This document shows positions 17,073-24,822 of a stretch of 60,521 bases of DNA, piece by piece. The position numbers and the translations under genes are program-made. Source of the DNA: Legionella santicrucis (GTDB lineage Bacteria > Pseudomonadota > Gammaproteobacteria > Legionellales > Legionellaceae); the NCBI RefSeq assembly GCF_001468135.1, contig NZ_LNYU01000024.1:85810-146330 (forward strand), in the 5' to 3' direction. How positions within the stretch are numbered: position 1 is the stretch's first letter; every line of letters begins with the position of its first letter. Below the pieces are notes generated by a model, which was given only the letters and a program-made list of their open reading frames with translations, ran no database searches and had not been told where the DNA came from.

Positions 17073-18338
17073 CTATAAACCCACCCAGCGGATAAACTCA
17101 TTACTTGCATTTAAACTAACAGCAGGTTTTCCTTCAAAATAAACGGTATAACTAGTAGCAGGAGCATTTTCGCGAGCAGAATCACCATTGACTTTAACTT
17201 CTTTTATTTTACCTAAATTGACAATTTGCATTTGCGTTTCGTAATATCCGCCACGAACCACTTTAAGAACAGGGATAACAAAATAAATATGACTGAGTTC
17301 ATTATCTTGTCCTGGAACTTGCACACTGTTTTTCGCTAAATAACTTAGCTCGTCCGTACTCAATGCAATGTATTCCTGATGATCGATTTGACGACGTAAC
17401 ATTCGTGTTAGCGGTGCTGTTATATGAAATATTTGTGCATAATCATCCGCTGAAATAACCGCCACTGGCTTGCTTTCCGCATGCTTGCTTCCTTTATAAC
17501 CGCTACCTACAAATAAAATAGCACCTCGATGATCATCAGGAGCAACAGTTGGTATCTGCACCGTTTGATTATTTGCATATTGAGGTATAGAGGCTTTATC
17601 ACAATTTAAAAACTTTGATTGGGCAAACCATCTATCACTAGGATAATAAATAACCAATAAAGACTTATCTTTTATAGTATTGATAATTGCTTGGGAATTT
17701 TCCAAAGGAAGTGCTGGGCACCCCCAACTACGCCCAGGTCTTCCATATTTTTTAATAAAGCTTTCCTCAACATACCATCCGGAATGCATCACTACAGCAC
17801 GATTAGAGGCATTATCATTAAAGCTCCTATCCAAACCATCTAAGCGTAAGGAAAGCCCATCTCGGCCATAATAAGCCTGCTGTGTTTGATAAACGCCTAT
17901 ACTACTTGCTTTACTATTATATTTATTGGAAAAATAATTGGTCATTAAAGCACCAGACTTAATACCATGGGATACATAAGTATAAAACAGCAATCTTTTT
18001 GCTTTTAAATCAAACACCCATAAACGTTTTTCATTTGAAGGAAGGGAATAATCAATAATCGTTAAAATATTATTATGATCTACATTATATTGATCCACGC
18101 ACCTTAAAGTTGTAAGCACTTTATTAATCACTAAAGGATTTAAATTAGGCGCTTCATGATTCAACATGAGCTTGATCTCATTTAAGGACTGTTCATTGAT
18201 TTGTATTGGACCAGGAAAAGGAGTTGACTCATTAATAAATAGATCATCGATAATCGACTGTGTTTGAGAAAGCCTCAAAGGCAGCTGCGGCAAATAATTT
18301 GTTGTTACTGCTAAAACGAATAGCAGAATAGAGCCCAT
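17073..18338 (-). CDS. Exported murein L,D-transpeptidase-like protein (YkuD_2 type)
   Basis: A 421-residue exported protein. The N-terminus is hydrophobic (MGSILLFVLAVTTNYL) and should act as a signal sequence. The central part carries the catalytic pattern of L,D-transpeptidase-like domains, VMHSGWYVEES followed by GRPGRSWGCPALP, where the cysteine in SWGCP would be the nucleophile. Upstream segments KRLWVFDLKAKRLLFYTYVSHG fit the YkuD_2 (PF13645) family rather than classical ErfK. The C-terminal 150 residues are an additional region without a recognised domain. Expected role: peptidoglycan modification in the periplasm. Monocistronic with a clear terminator. Confidence 0.8.
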   Translation of the reverse strand: MGSILLFVLAVTTNYLPQLPLRLSQTQSIIDDLFINESTPFPGPIQINEQSLNEIKLMLNHEAPNLNPLVINKVLTTLRCVDQYNVDHNNILTIIDYSLPSNEKRLWVFDLKAKRLLFYTYVSHGIKSGALMTNYFSNKYNSKASSIGVYQTQQAYYGRDGLSLRLDGLDRSFNDNASNRAVVMHSGWYVEESFIKKYGRPGRSWGCPALPLENSQAIINTIKDKSLLVIYYPSDRWFAQSKFLNCDKASIPQYANNQTVQIPTVAPDDHRGAILFVGSGYKGSKHAESKPVAVISADDYAQIFHITAPLTRMLRRQIDHQEYIALSTDELSYLAKNSVQVPGQDNELSHIYFVIPVLKVVRGGYYETQMQIVNLGKIKEVKVNGDSARENAPATSYTVYFEGKPAVSLNASNEFIRWVGL

Positions 18339-18461
18339 GATTTGTCCTTCTTATAGTTATTCAAATCCCATACGTTTAATATAGCTCAAAAATATAATTA
18401 CGACTGATTGATGAATACCTTAAAATACTGAAAAGAATAATTGATCCAAGTTTAATATCCA

Positions 18462-18590
18462 TTCGGCTAAGCGAGAGCACTTTGCGCTTCATCAGGCCGA
18501 ACGATCCGAGTGTAGAATAGATCAAGGGGGTAGCTCAGTTCGAGACGGGACATTTTGCCCCTCCTCAGACCGAGCGGGAACAGGGAAACA
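18462..18590. other. G/C-rich structured intergenic segment
   Basis: Between two minus-strand genes an unusually G/C-rich stretch stands out from its A/T-rich surroundings. TTCGGC (18462-18467) and GCCGAA (18496-18501) are inverted repeats, with AAGCG and CGCTT inverted inside. A second part (about 18525-18590) contains GGGGGTAGCTCAG and GACGGGACATTTTGCCCC. It may be a dispersed repeat or a structured RNA; no coding frame is evident. Confidence 0.3.
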
Positions 18591-18607
18591 CCCTTATATT
18601 CCATTTT

Positions 18608-18991
18608 TTACATAGAAGGAGCTTGAGTTGTATTTTCGTGCTTAACCATATTGTCAGTTCTATAACAAACACTGGTTACAGCATTGGTTACATGTAAAAG
18701 CGTCTCTCCCGCATTAACCATCACTGACCGTGAAGAGCTACCCGAAGCAACCCATCCATAAATTGCACCTAGACTTGAAAAATTAAGTGCTGCATTTCCA
18801 ATACTTGTCAAAGCATTATCATTACCTTGAAACGTAATGACATTCAATGCAAGCATTGCTATTTCAAAACCATTTTCCCAGATTGTTTCTGGATTGTTAA
18901 TCATCTCATAAGCGGCTAGTGCAAGAGCAAAACCATTAACAACTTGCATCGTGGCGCGCCATCTATTCTCTTGATTAAAAAAACCTAACAT
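18608..18991 (-). CDS. Unrecognised 127-aa protein with hydrophobic helices
   Basis: The gene has a perfect AAGGAGG ribosome-binding site before the ATG at 18991. The protein contains three alanine/leucine-rich moderately hydrophobic stretches (VVNGFALALAAYEMI, EIAMLALNVITF, AALNFSSLGAIYGWVASG) and a polar tail. No family is recognised. Membrane association is possible. It is isolated, with a long non-coding region upstream. Confidence 0.6.
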   Translation of the reverse strand: MLGFFNQENRWRATMQVVNGFALALAAYEMINNPETIWENGFEIAMLALNVITFQGNDNALTSIGNAALNFSSLGAIYGWVASGSSSRSVMVNAGETLLHVTNAVTSVCYRTDNMVKHENTTQAPSM

Positions 18992-19385
18992 TTAAATCCT
19001 CCTTAATGACGTTAAGTTGATCGAACTTTAAACATATCGATCATAAAAATCAAGTGATTTTATATTTAAAGAGAATTACTTTTTTTATTCAGGAGATTGG
19101 CTTTTTTTCTCAGCTCAAATAAAAAGAACCGTATTAATTTTCTGGGTTAAAAAGAGTATATACTCAACATCCCATCCCAAAACAAAAATATAAGATGAGC
19201 AATTGGTCTGAATACAGCGATATCAACACATTCTTGATGATAAGATGCATGCATTGCCATAAAACGTCAAAAACAAGAAGCTATGACTGGTTGTGGTGAT
19301 CAAAATGCCTCTTTAGAGGTACCTGCAAGCTATAGAGCTTCCTAAATTTTCATAAACTCCATAGTATAAACTTGGAAACAATGTC
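18992..19385. other. Intergenic region including the end of the duplicated unit
   Basis: No gene is seen. From about 19300 to 19385 the sequence is a diverged copy of 21740-21824: both contain ACCTGCAAGCTATAGAGCTT and end in the stop of a paralogous gene, so the duplication includes downstream DNA. On the minus strand CCTCTAAAGAGG at 19308-19321 with a following CATTTTG may end transcription of the repeat-protein gene. The rest (18992-19300) is A/T-rich without clear signals. Confidence 0.4.
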
Positions 19386-20867
19386 CTAAATATTATTACT
19401 ACGGGAGTATCTACTACCAATATATGCGACAGCAGCTATCGTCGCTCCTAAAGTTAATGCCGCAGCTCCCGTTTTCAACATAGGCCACCATGAACTGTTA
19501 TTAGCTGGCCTCGCAGGAGGATCTTGTCTGGGCTCTGGTTCCGGAGCCACTACTCGCAATGGTTCCAGAGCCGATAATTGCTCTGGTTGCGAAACAGCTA
19601 CTTGCTCGGGTTGCGGAACAACTACTTGCTCGGGTTGCGAAACAGCTACTTGCTCGGATTGCGAAACAGCTACTTGCTCGGGTTGCGAAACAGCTACTTG
19701 CTCGGGTTGCGAAATAGCTACTTGCTCGGGTTGCGAAATAGCTACTTGCTCGGGTTGCGAAATAGCTACTTGCTCGGGTTTCGGGACAGCTACTTGCTCG
19801 GCTTCAGATTCAGGAATAACAATATTAAAATCGGTGATAGGTATAGTTTCAGATTGATTGGTTGATGTTTTATACAGTGTCAACTCTTCACTATAAGTGT
19901 GACTCAGTCTTTCAAGATTATTTTTAATTTTGGTTATCATTTGTTCAGCATCAGCATCCGCCAATAATGTTATGATATTTCCACGCACATCCTTCTGTGA
20001 ATTAAAAGCCCCTTCTCTTTTCACTATGAATTCAATTAAAGTATCCAAATTGTCACAATTAATAAATTTATATAAGGTACCAATAAAACTATTTTTTTGG
20101 CTTTCTGTTAAATGATCGAAATGGATATAGAACGGTTGATTACCACCTATCTGAATATTTTTCGATTCGGAACCTTGGCGAATAGGAAAGTCTGGAAGTC
20201 CCATTCCTGCATCAACAATTACCGCTTTTGCTCTTGCATGGCCATCTTGTTCAGTTTTAATGATAAATCCTGTATTTCCCCCCGAACCACCCAACCAATC
20301 CGGATCCCCCAATATTTTTGCTATAGCAGCAATTTCCATAAGTCCATCCAGAGGATATTCCTTTCCATCTTTGATAACAAACTCTCGGGGTCTATGATGT
20401 GTTTCAATATAGTTGACAAAATCTGAACCCAAATCGGAATAATTGCTCAGCATTTTACTCATAAAGGTAATATGATATTGATCATCCTCGAAAGTTCCAT
20501 ACTTTGGCAATGCTTGAGAGTACATTTCCATTATGTCAAGAACGTTATTCTCATCATTCCCTGCATGAGTAAAATGCATTTTAATAAGATTGTTGCAATG
20601 ATCTTCTTTTTGTAAAGCAATTCTGCTCGGTGGAGTAGGAGTCAGTGTTGAATAAAAATCCAGTAGAATCTTTTCCTTCACAGCTTCTCCTGGCGACGAC
20701 TCGATTTTTTCGATAAAAGACATTCTTTCATCTCTTAACCGTCTTTCCTCCCTAGTACGATGCACTTCACTCCTGAATTTTGGGACAGTTCCCCCGCTTT
20801 GGCCATAAAAATTTGTTTGCTGATATGCGCCATGCTTACCATGAAAAACCTTTGCTTTATTCGTCAT
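19386..20867 (-). CDS. Tail-anchored PEQVAVSQ-repeat protein, copy 1
   Basis: A 493-residue protein in three parts. Residues 1-340 form a soluble domain; GGTVPKF (K30), LGDPDWLGGSGGNTGF (D188, D190, N198) and AVIVDAGMG (D219) are spaced like the ATP-lysine, catalytic loop and DFG-type metal site of atypical or PI3/4-kinase-like folds. Residues about 355-440 are ten tandem 8-residue units of the type EQVAVSQP. The C-terminus has a proline-rich linker and one membrane helix (AAALTLGATIAAVAYIG) with a short basic tail, so it is predicted to be tail-anchored. The kinase idea is an inference without a search. It has a close paralogue at 21825. Legionella proteins of this make-up are often Dot/Icm effectors. 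Confidence 0.75.
   Translation of the reverse strand: MTNKAKVFHGKHGAYQQTNFYGQSGGTVPKFRSEVHRTREERRLRDERMSFIEKIESSPGEAVKEKILLDFYSTLTPTPPSRIALQKEDHCNNLIKMHFTHAGNDENNVLDIMEMYSQALPKYGTFEDDQYHITFMSKMLSNYSDLGSDFVNYIETHHRPREFVIKDGKEYPLDGLMEIAAIAKILGDPDWLGGSGGNTGFIIKTEQDGHARAKAVIVDAGMGLPDFPIRQGSESKNIQIGGNQPFYIHFDHLTESQKNSFIGTLYKFINCDNLDTLIEFIVKREGAFNSQKDVRGNIITLLADADAEQMITKIKNNLERLSHTYSEELTLYKTSTNQSETIPITDFNIVIPESEAEQVAVPKPEQVAISQPEQVAISQPEQVAISQPEQVAVSQPEQVAVSQSEQVAVSQPEQVVVPQPEQVAVSQPEQLSALEPLRVVAPEPEPRQDPPARPANNSSWWPMLKTGAAALTLGATIAAVAYIGSRYSRSNNI
19576..19805 (-). repeat. Tandem 24-bp coding repeats of copy 1
   Basis: About ten units of 24 bp encode EQVA(V/I)SQP-type octapeptides. Several neighbouring units are identical at DNA level (for example three EQVAISQP units), which points to recent unit expansion. 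The sister gene has six units with K instead of Q at position 7, so the arrays expanded independently after gene duplication. Confidence 0.9.
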
Positions 20868-20994
20868 TTTTATAGAGAAACATAAATCACCATATGTACT
20901 ATATAGTAAAAAAAAAGCACTTGTTCAAATTTAGTACATATTATTTTGCTTGTACTTACTTAGTACTATCCAGTCTTTTTTATTGTCGTATAGC

Positions 20995-21673
20995 CTGGTC
21001 AGATAACAGGGTTTATTAGGCCTCAATTTAATGCTTAAGCTCATTAGCTTTTCTTGCACCTTAACAGCAACAAACTCTCAGCCGTGATCTGTTTGAATAC
21101 GTTGAATGGCAAAAGAAAATTGTTCTAAACTAAATCAAGAAACGCAAGGTATTAGCAGCGGTACGCCTTTTGTAAATCTCTAATACATACCAGCGTGAGC
21201 AATCATCAATCGCCGTATATTGATAGATACCATGAGCAAACAAGTATCCATTTGGATGCGGTCACCAGAAATAGGCCTCTATAGTACTTAAATTTCTTCT
21301 TTTTTTTAACTTTTAACTTTTAACTTTTAACTTTTAACTTTTAAGGAGTTTAGCGTGATGGATTATAAGAATTTTATGAATCGTGGCTAAAGAAAAAACA
21401 TCGCGCAACCTCATCAACTCAGTTTGAATACTTCTGGCACCCATATTACGCTGAATATGCAGATCCATTACCAATTAATATGTTTTGATTTGGAGAGCTT
21501 AAAGGTCGTTTGCTTTTATCATTTAACCCTTTTTCACCTTCCTCTAAATACCTGAGATACCACTTTCTAAGCGTTGGCCGAGATATGCCCCATCTACGGC
21601 AAACATAGCCTGCATCTTGAGTTTCAATGTATAAATTAACCCATTCTCTTTCTTGAATAACTTGTTTATTCAT
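20995..21673 (-). pseudogene. Decayed IS481-family transposase
   Basis: The minus strand holds a broken transposase. The N-terminal helix-turn-helix part is intact from the ATG at 21673 (VIQEREWVNLYIETQDAGYV, GISRPTLRKWYLRYLEEG). It then loses frame; pieces of the linker (GARSIQTELMRL) are recognisable near 21400, and the DDE catalytic core continues in another frame at about 21220-21020 (YQYTAIDDCSRWYVLEIYKR, then IQRIQTDHG followed by a stop codon and FVAVKVQEKLM). Frameshifts, the premature TGA and a heptamer repeat insertion show that it is dead. It lies exactly between the two paralogous repeat-protein genes and may have been part of the event that duplicated them. Confidence 0.85.
21304..21344. 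repeat. TTTTAAC heptamer tandem repeat
   Basis: Five perfect copies of TTTTAAC plus a partial sixth (TTTTAA) interrupt the transposase pseudogene. Such a short perfect array is prone to slippage and marks the pseudogene as free of coding constraint. Confidence 0.95.
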
Positions 21674-21824
21674 AGAACATGAGATTATGCTTTAATTGAA
21701 ACGATGTCTATGAATCAAACATGCCATGCTATGAGATGATTAAAATGAATCTTTAGAGATACCTGCAAGCTATAGAGCTTCCTAAATTTTGAATAAACTC
21801 TAGTATAAGCTTGGAAACAAAGCC

Positions 21825-23216
21825 CTAAATATTATTACTACGGGAGTATCTACTACCAATATATGCGACAGCAGCTATCGTTGCTCCTAAAGTTAATGCC
21901 GCAGCTCCCGTTTTCAACATAGGCCACCATGAGCTGTTATTAGCCGGTCTAGCAGGGGGATTTTGTCTGGGCTCTGGTTCCGGAGCCGCTACTCGCAATG
22001 GTTCCAGGGCAGCTACTTGCTCGGGTTTCGGAACGGCTACTTGCTCTGGTTTCGAAACGGCTACTTGCTCTGGTTTCGAAACGGCTACTTGCTCTGGTTT
22101 CGAAACGGCTACTTGCTCTGGTTTCGAAACGGCTACTTGCTCAGCTTCTGATTCAGGAATAACAATATTAAAATCGGTGATAAGTATAGTTTCAGATTGA
22201 TTAGTTGATGCTTTATAAAGTGCCAACTCTTCACTATAAGTCTGACTCAGTCTTTCAAGGTTATTTTTAATTTTGGTTATCATTTGTTCAGCATCAGCAT
22301 CCGCCAATAATGTTATGATATTTCCACGCACATCCTTCTGTGAATTAAAAGCCTCTTCTCTTTTCACTATGAATTCAATTAAAGTATCCAAATTGTCACA
22401 ATTAATAAATTTATATAAGGTACCAATAAAACTGTTTTTTTGGCTTCCTGTTAAATGATCGAAATGGATGTCGAACTGTGCTGGGGCTGCATTACCTATC
22501 TGAATATTTTTCGATTCGGGACCTTGACGAATAGGATGGTCTGGAAGCCCCATTCCTGCATCAACAATTACCGCTTTTGCTCTTGCATGGCCATCTTGTT
22601 CAGTTTTAATGACAAATCCTGTATTTCCCCCCGAACCACCCAACCAATCAGGATCCCCCAATATTTTTGCTATGGCAGCAATTTCCATAAGCCCATCGAG
22701 AGGATATTCCTTTCCATCTTTGATAACAAACTCTCGGGGTCTATGATGTGTTTCAATATAGTTGACAAAATCTGAACCCAAATCGGAATAATTGTTCAGC
22801 ATTTTACTCATAAAGGTAATATGATATTTATCATCATCGAAAGTTCCATACTTTGGCAATGCTTGAGAGTAAACATCCGTTAGTTCAACAACGACATTCT
22901 CGTCATTCCCTGCATGAGTAAAATGCATTTTAATAAGATTGTTGCAATGATCTTCTTTTTGTAAAGCAATTCTGCTCGGTGGAGTATTAGCCAGTGTTGA
23001 ATAAAAATCCAGTAGAATCTTTTCCTTCACAGCTTCTCCTGTCCACGTCTCGATCTTTTCGATAAAAGACATTTTTTCATCTCTTAACCGTCTTTCTTCC
23101 CTAGTACGATGCACTTCACTCCTGAATTTTGGGACAGACCCCCCACTTTGGCCATAAAAATTTGTTTGCTGATATACCCCATGCTTACCATGAAAAACCT
23201 TTGCTTTATTCGTCAT
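21825..23216 (-). CDS. Tail-anchored PEQVAVSK-repeat protein, copy 2
   Basis: A 463-residue paralogue of the 19386-20867 product. The N-terminal domain is nearly the same, with GGSVPKF, LGDPDWLGGSGGNTGF and AVIVDAGMG all conserved, so the putative active-site residues are under constraint in both copies. Differences include ESWT/ESSPG-type changes around residue 57, VVVELTDVY in place of NVLDIMEMY, and a three-residue insertion after NIQIG. Only six 8-residue repeats are present, mostly EQVAVSKP. The C-terminal proline linker and membrane helix are identical to copy 1. The 5' and 3' flanks are also homologous to those of copy 1. Not recognised as a described family; kinase-like fold is inference. 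Confidence 0.75.
   Translation of the reverse strand: MTNKAKVFHGKHGVYQQTNFYGQSGGSVPKFRSEVHRTREERRLRDEKMSFIEKIETWTGEAVKEKILLDFYSTLANTPPSRIALQKEDHCNNLIKMHFTHAGNDENVVVELTDVYSQALPKYGTFDDDKYHITFMSKMLNNYSDLGSDFVNYIETHHRPREFVIKDGKEYPLDGLMEIAAIAKILGDPDWLGGSGGNTGFVIKTEQDGHARAKAVIVDAGMGLPDHPIRQGPESKNIQIGNAAPAQFDIHFDHLTGSQKNSFIGTLYKFINCDNLDTLIEFIVKREEAFNSQKDVRGNIITLLADADAEQMITKIKNNLERLSQTYSEELALYKASTNQSETILITDFNIVIPESEAEQVAVSKPEQVAVSKPEQVAVSKPEQVAVSKPEQVAVPKPEQVAALEPLRVAAPEPEPRQNPPARPANNSSWWPMLKTGAAALTLGATIAAVAYIGSRYSRSNNI
22009..22146 (-). repeat. Tandem 24-bp coding repeats of copy 2
   Basis: Six units of 24 bp encode EQVAVSKP, EQVAVPKP or EQVAALEP. Four consecutive units are practically identical at DNA level, so the array is recent and distinct from the Q-type array of copy 1. 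Confidence 0.9.
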
Positions 23217-23531
23217 TTTTATAGAGAAAATAAATCATCCTATATAGGATATAGTAAAAAAAAACAATTTGGTCAAATTTATTGCTATGCATTTTATTTG
23301 AGCTTACTTTATTGGCATAATAAAGGATACTCTTTAAAGAATCACTTGATTTGGCCCCATTAACTTAATGAGTCAGGATGACAAAAGCCGCTATGGTCGA
23401 TAATAATCTAACTCCATACTTTCAATAGGCTATGTTATTTAGATACGTCGAATATCTTTGCCTTTCTAGATTTAACATTGTCTTAATTTTAATCAGATAC
23501 AATGCCATTATTTGAAAATTGAGTGCATTAT
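23217..23531. other. Divergent intergenic region between copy 2 and the next gene
   Basis: This 315-base gap holds the upstream control region of the copy-2 gene (first 80 bases, homologous to the region before copy 1) and the promoter region of the plus-strand gene at 23532. Beyond the palindrome at 23237-23250 I see no further clear signal. Confidence 0.4.
23237..23250. promoter_or_regulatory. Perfect 14-bp palindrome upstream of copy 2
   Basis: ATCCTATATAGGAT is a perfect palindrome 20 bases before the ATG of the copy-2 gene. The corresponding position before copy 1 has the palindrome ACTATATAGT (20898-20907). The dyad is preserved at the same place although its bases differ, which suggests an operator or a symmetrical promoter element. 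Confidence 0.35.
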
Positions 23532-24632
23532 ATGACTAAAGAAAAGAGTAGTATGATTAATTTGGGGCTTCCAGAAAATATGGCTATCCAATTAGAAAAC
23601 TTAAATTCTGACTTTTTAAACCACCATTTCAAAGCAAAATCAGGACTTGAATCAGTCGATTGGGTGATTATTTTTAAAGAAGGTATTCTTTCTTTACATA
23701 AAGCAGATAGCAGTCATACAGAATATACAAAAGTAGCAGAAGAACTAGTCGAGTCACGCTTTAGTGCTTATAATCAAATAAAACAAATTAGTCATATCCC
23801 ACTTCTGCTCTTAGAATTACTGCATGATAACTCTCAGATAGCAGAACAAAAATTTGAAAAATTGACCTTCATTCACGACAAATTAATAGAAATCCATCAT
23901 CAATTCCCTGCCCATGATAAAACAAGCAATCATCAACTTTCAATTCTGAAACAATCTATTGATTTTATTTCACAGATCATGAGCAAAAAACCGCAATGGA
24001 ATATCGAAGGGATTATACAGTTATATTCTAGTTATTTAAGCAACATAAGCAACTCACTAGAGTACAACAAAGAGTTCGTTACAAAAATTCAATTGTCTCG
24101 ATTCAATGATATTACGCAAGAATGGATAGATGAACAAGGATTAGACTTGCACGCCACCCGGGCTATCCTTGTTGCAGCTCATGGACCGCGCCCTGGTCTT
24201 ATTGAATTTCAATATTATATAGATCTTTTCGCTAAAATTGGAATCGTGGATGCAGAAAATGAGAGGGTTTATAATTTAGAGCAATTGCCTCAACATTTTT
24301 CCTTGCTCACGGATAAGGATTTAATTCAAGATTTTTTAGCTGTTTCTGAAAAAAATAAAGTAATAGGCACTGTTTTTGCTGATGATCCTAAGATGATGTT
24401 TTCTGATGTTTTAGCGCAAAAAGCACCTGGGGTATTGCATGCTTTACCAAAGCCAGAAACCAATCCTCTCAGTTTATTAGGACATTCCAAATCAGAAAAA
24501 GGTATTTGTCCCATGAGAACTCAAAACTCAGAAATGAACCGATTTTTCTCACACCCTTCATCCACGGTTCTGTCGAAAATAGAAAACCAGGATTGTTCAA
24601 GTCCAGTGAACACTTTCACAAGTTATTTTTGA
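23532..24632 (+). CDS. Unrecognised 366-aa protein, effector-like
   Basis: Soluble protein with a helical N-terminal two-thirds and a more conserved-looking stretch ATRAILVAAHGPRPGLIEFQYY (residues about 210-230) that I cannot assign. The C-terminus is Ser/Thr/Asn-rich and ends NTFTSYF, with a hydrophobic residue near the end, which fits a Dot/Icm signal loosely. I chose the ATG at 23532 (MTKEKSSMINL) over an in-frame GTG nine bases upstream. No domain is recognised and the function is unknown. Confidence 0.65.
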   Translation: MTKEKSSMINLGLPENMAIQLENLNSDFLNHHFKAKSGLESVDWVIIFKEGILSLHKADSSHTEYTKVAEELVESRFSAYNQIKQISHIPLLLLELLHDNSQIAEQKFEKLTFIHDKLIEIHHQFPAHDKTSNHQLSILKQSIDFISQIMSKKPQWNIEGIIQLYSSYLSNISNSLEYNKEFVTKIQLSRFNDITQEWIDEQGLDLHATRAILVAAHGPRPGLIEFQYYIDLFAKIGIVDAENERVYNLEQLPQHFSLLTDKDLIQDFLAVSEKNKVIGTVFADDPKMMFSDVLAQKAPGVLHALPKPETNPLSLLGHSKSEKGICPMRTQNSEMNRFFSHPSSTVLSKIENQDCSSPVNTFTSYF

Positions 24633-24822
24633 GAGCAGCTATCGATACATTTTTTCCATGCTGGTTATATACAACAAATAGCAAATACAAGAGCTGGCAA
24701 CGGCTCTCGCACAATAGCTACCCACCGATTCTGCAATAGAAACGTATCGGGCTTGCATCCGCCCATAATTTTTACACCTTACAATGCAACCTAATGAATC
24801 ATAGAAAACCGAAATTATCAGC

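Noticed and set aside
18524..18570. GGGGGTAGCTCAG looked like the 5' end of a tRNA
   Set aside because: No anticodon arm, T-arm (GGTTCGA) or matching acceptor stem follows at the right distance.
19576..19805. Regular 24-bp repeats considered as a CRISPR array
   Set aside because: Repeats are contiguous without spacers and encode an in-frame octapeptide.
19578..19865. Plus-strand frame rich in LLGLRNSY repeats
   Set aside because: It is the complement of the tandem PEQVAVSQ coding repeats; the minus-strand frame is longer, continuous with a conserved domain and membrane helix.
24633..24822. Possible transposase or gene remnant between 23532 and 24823 genes
   Set aside because: Short frames (for example a 77-aa frame) show no recognisable motif; only a weak 5-bp hairpin was seen.
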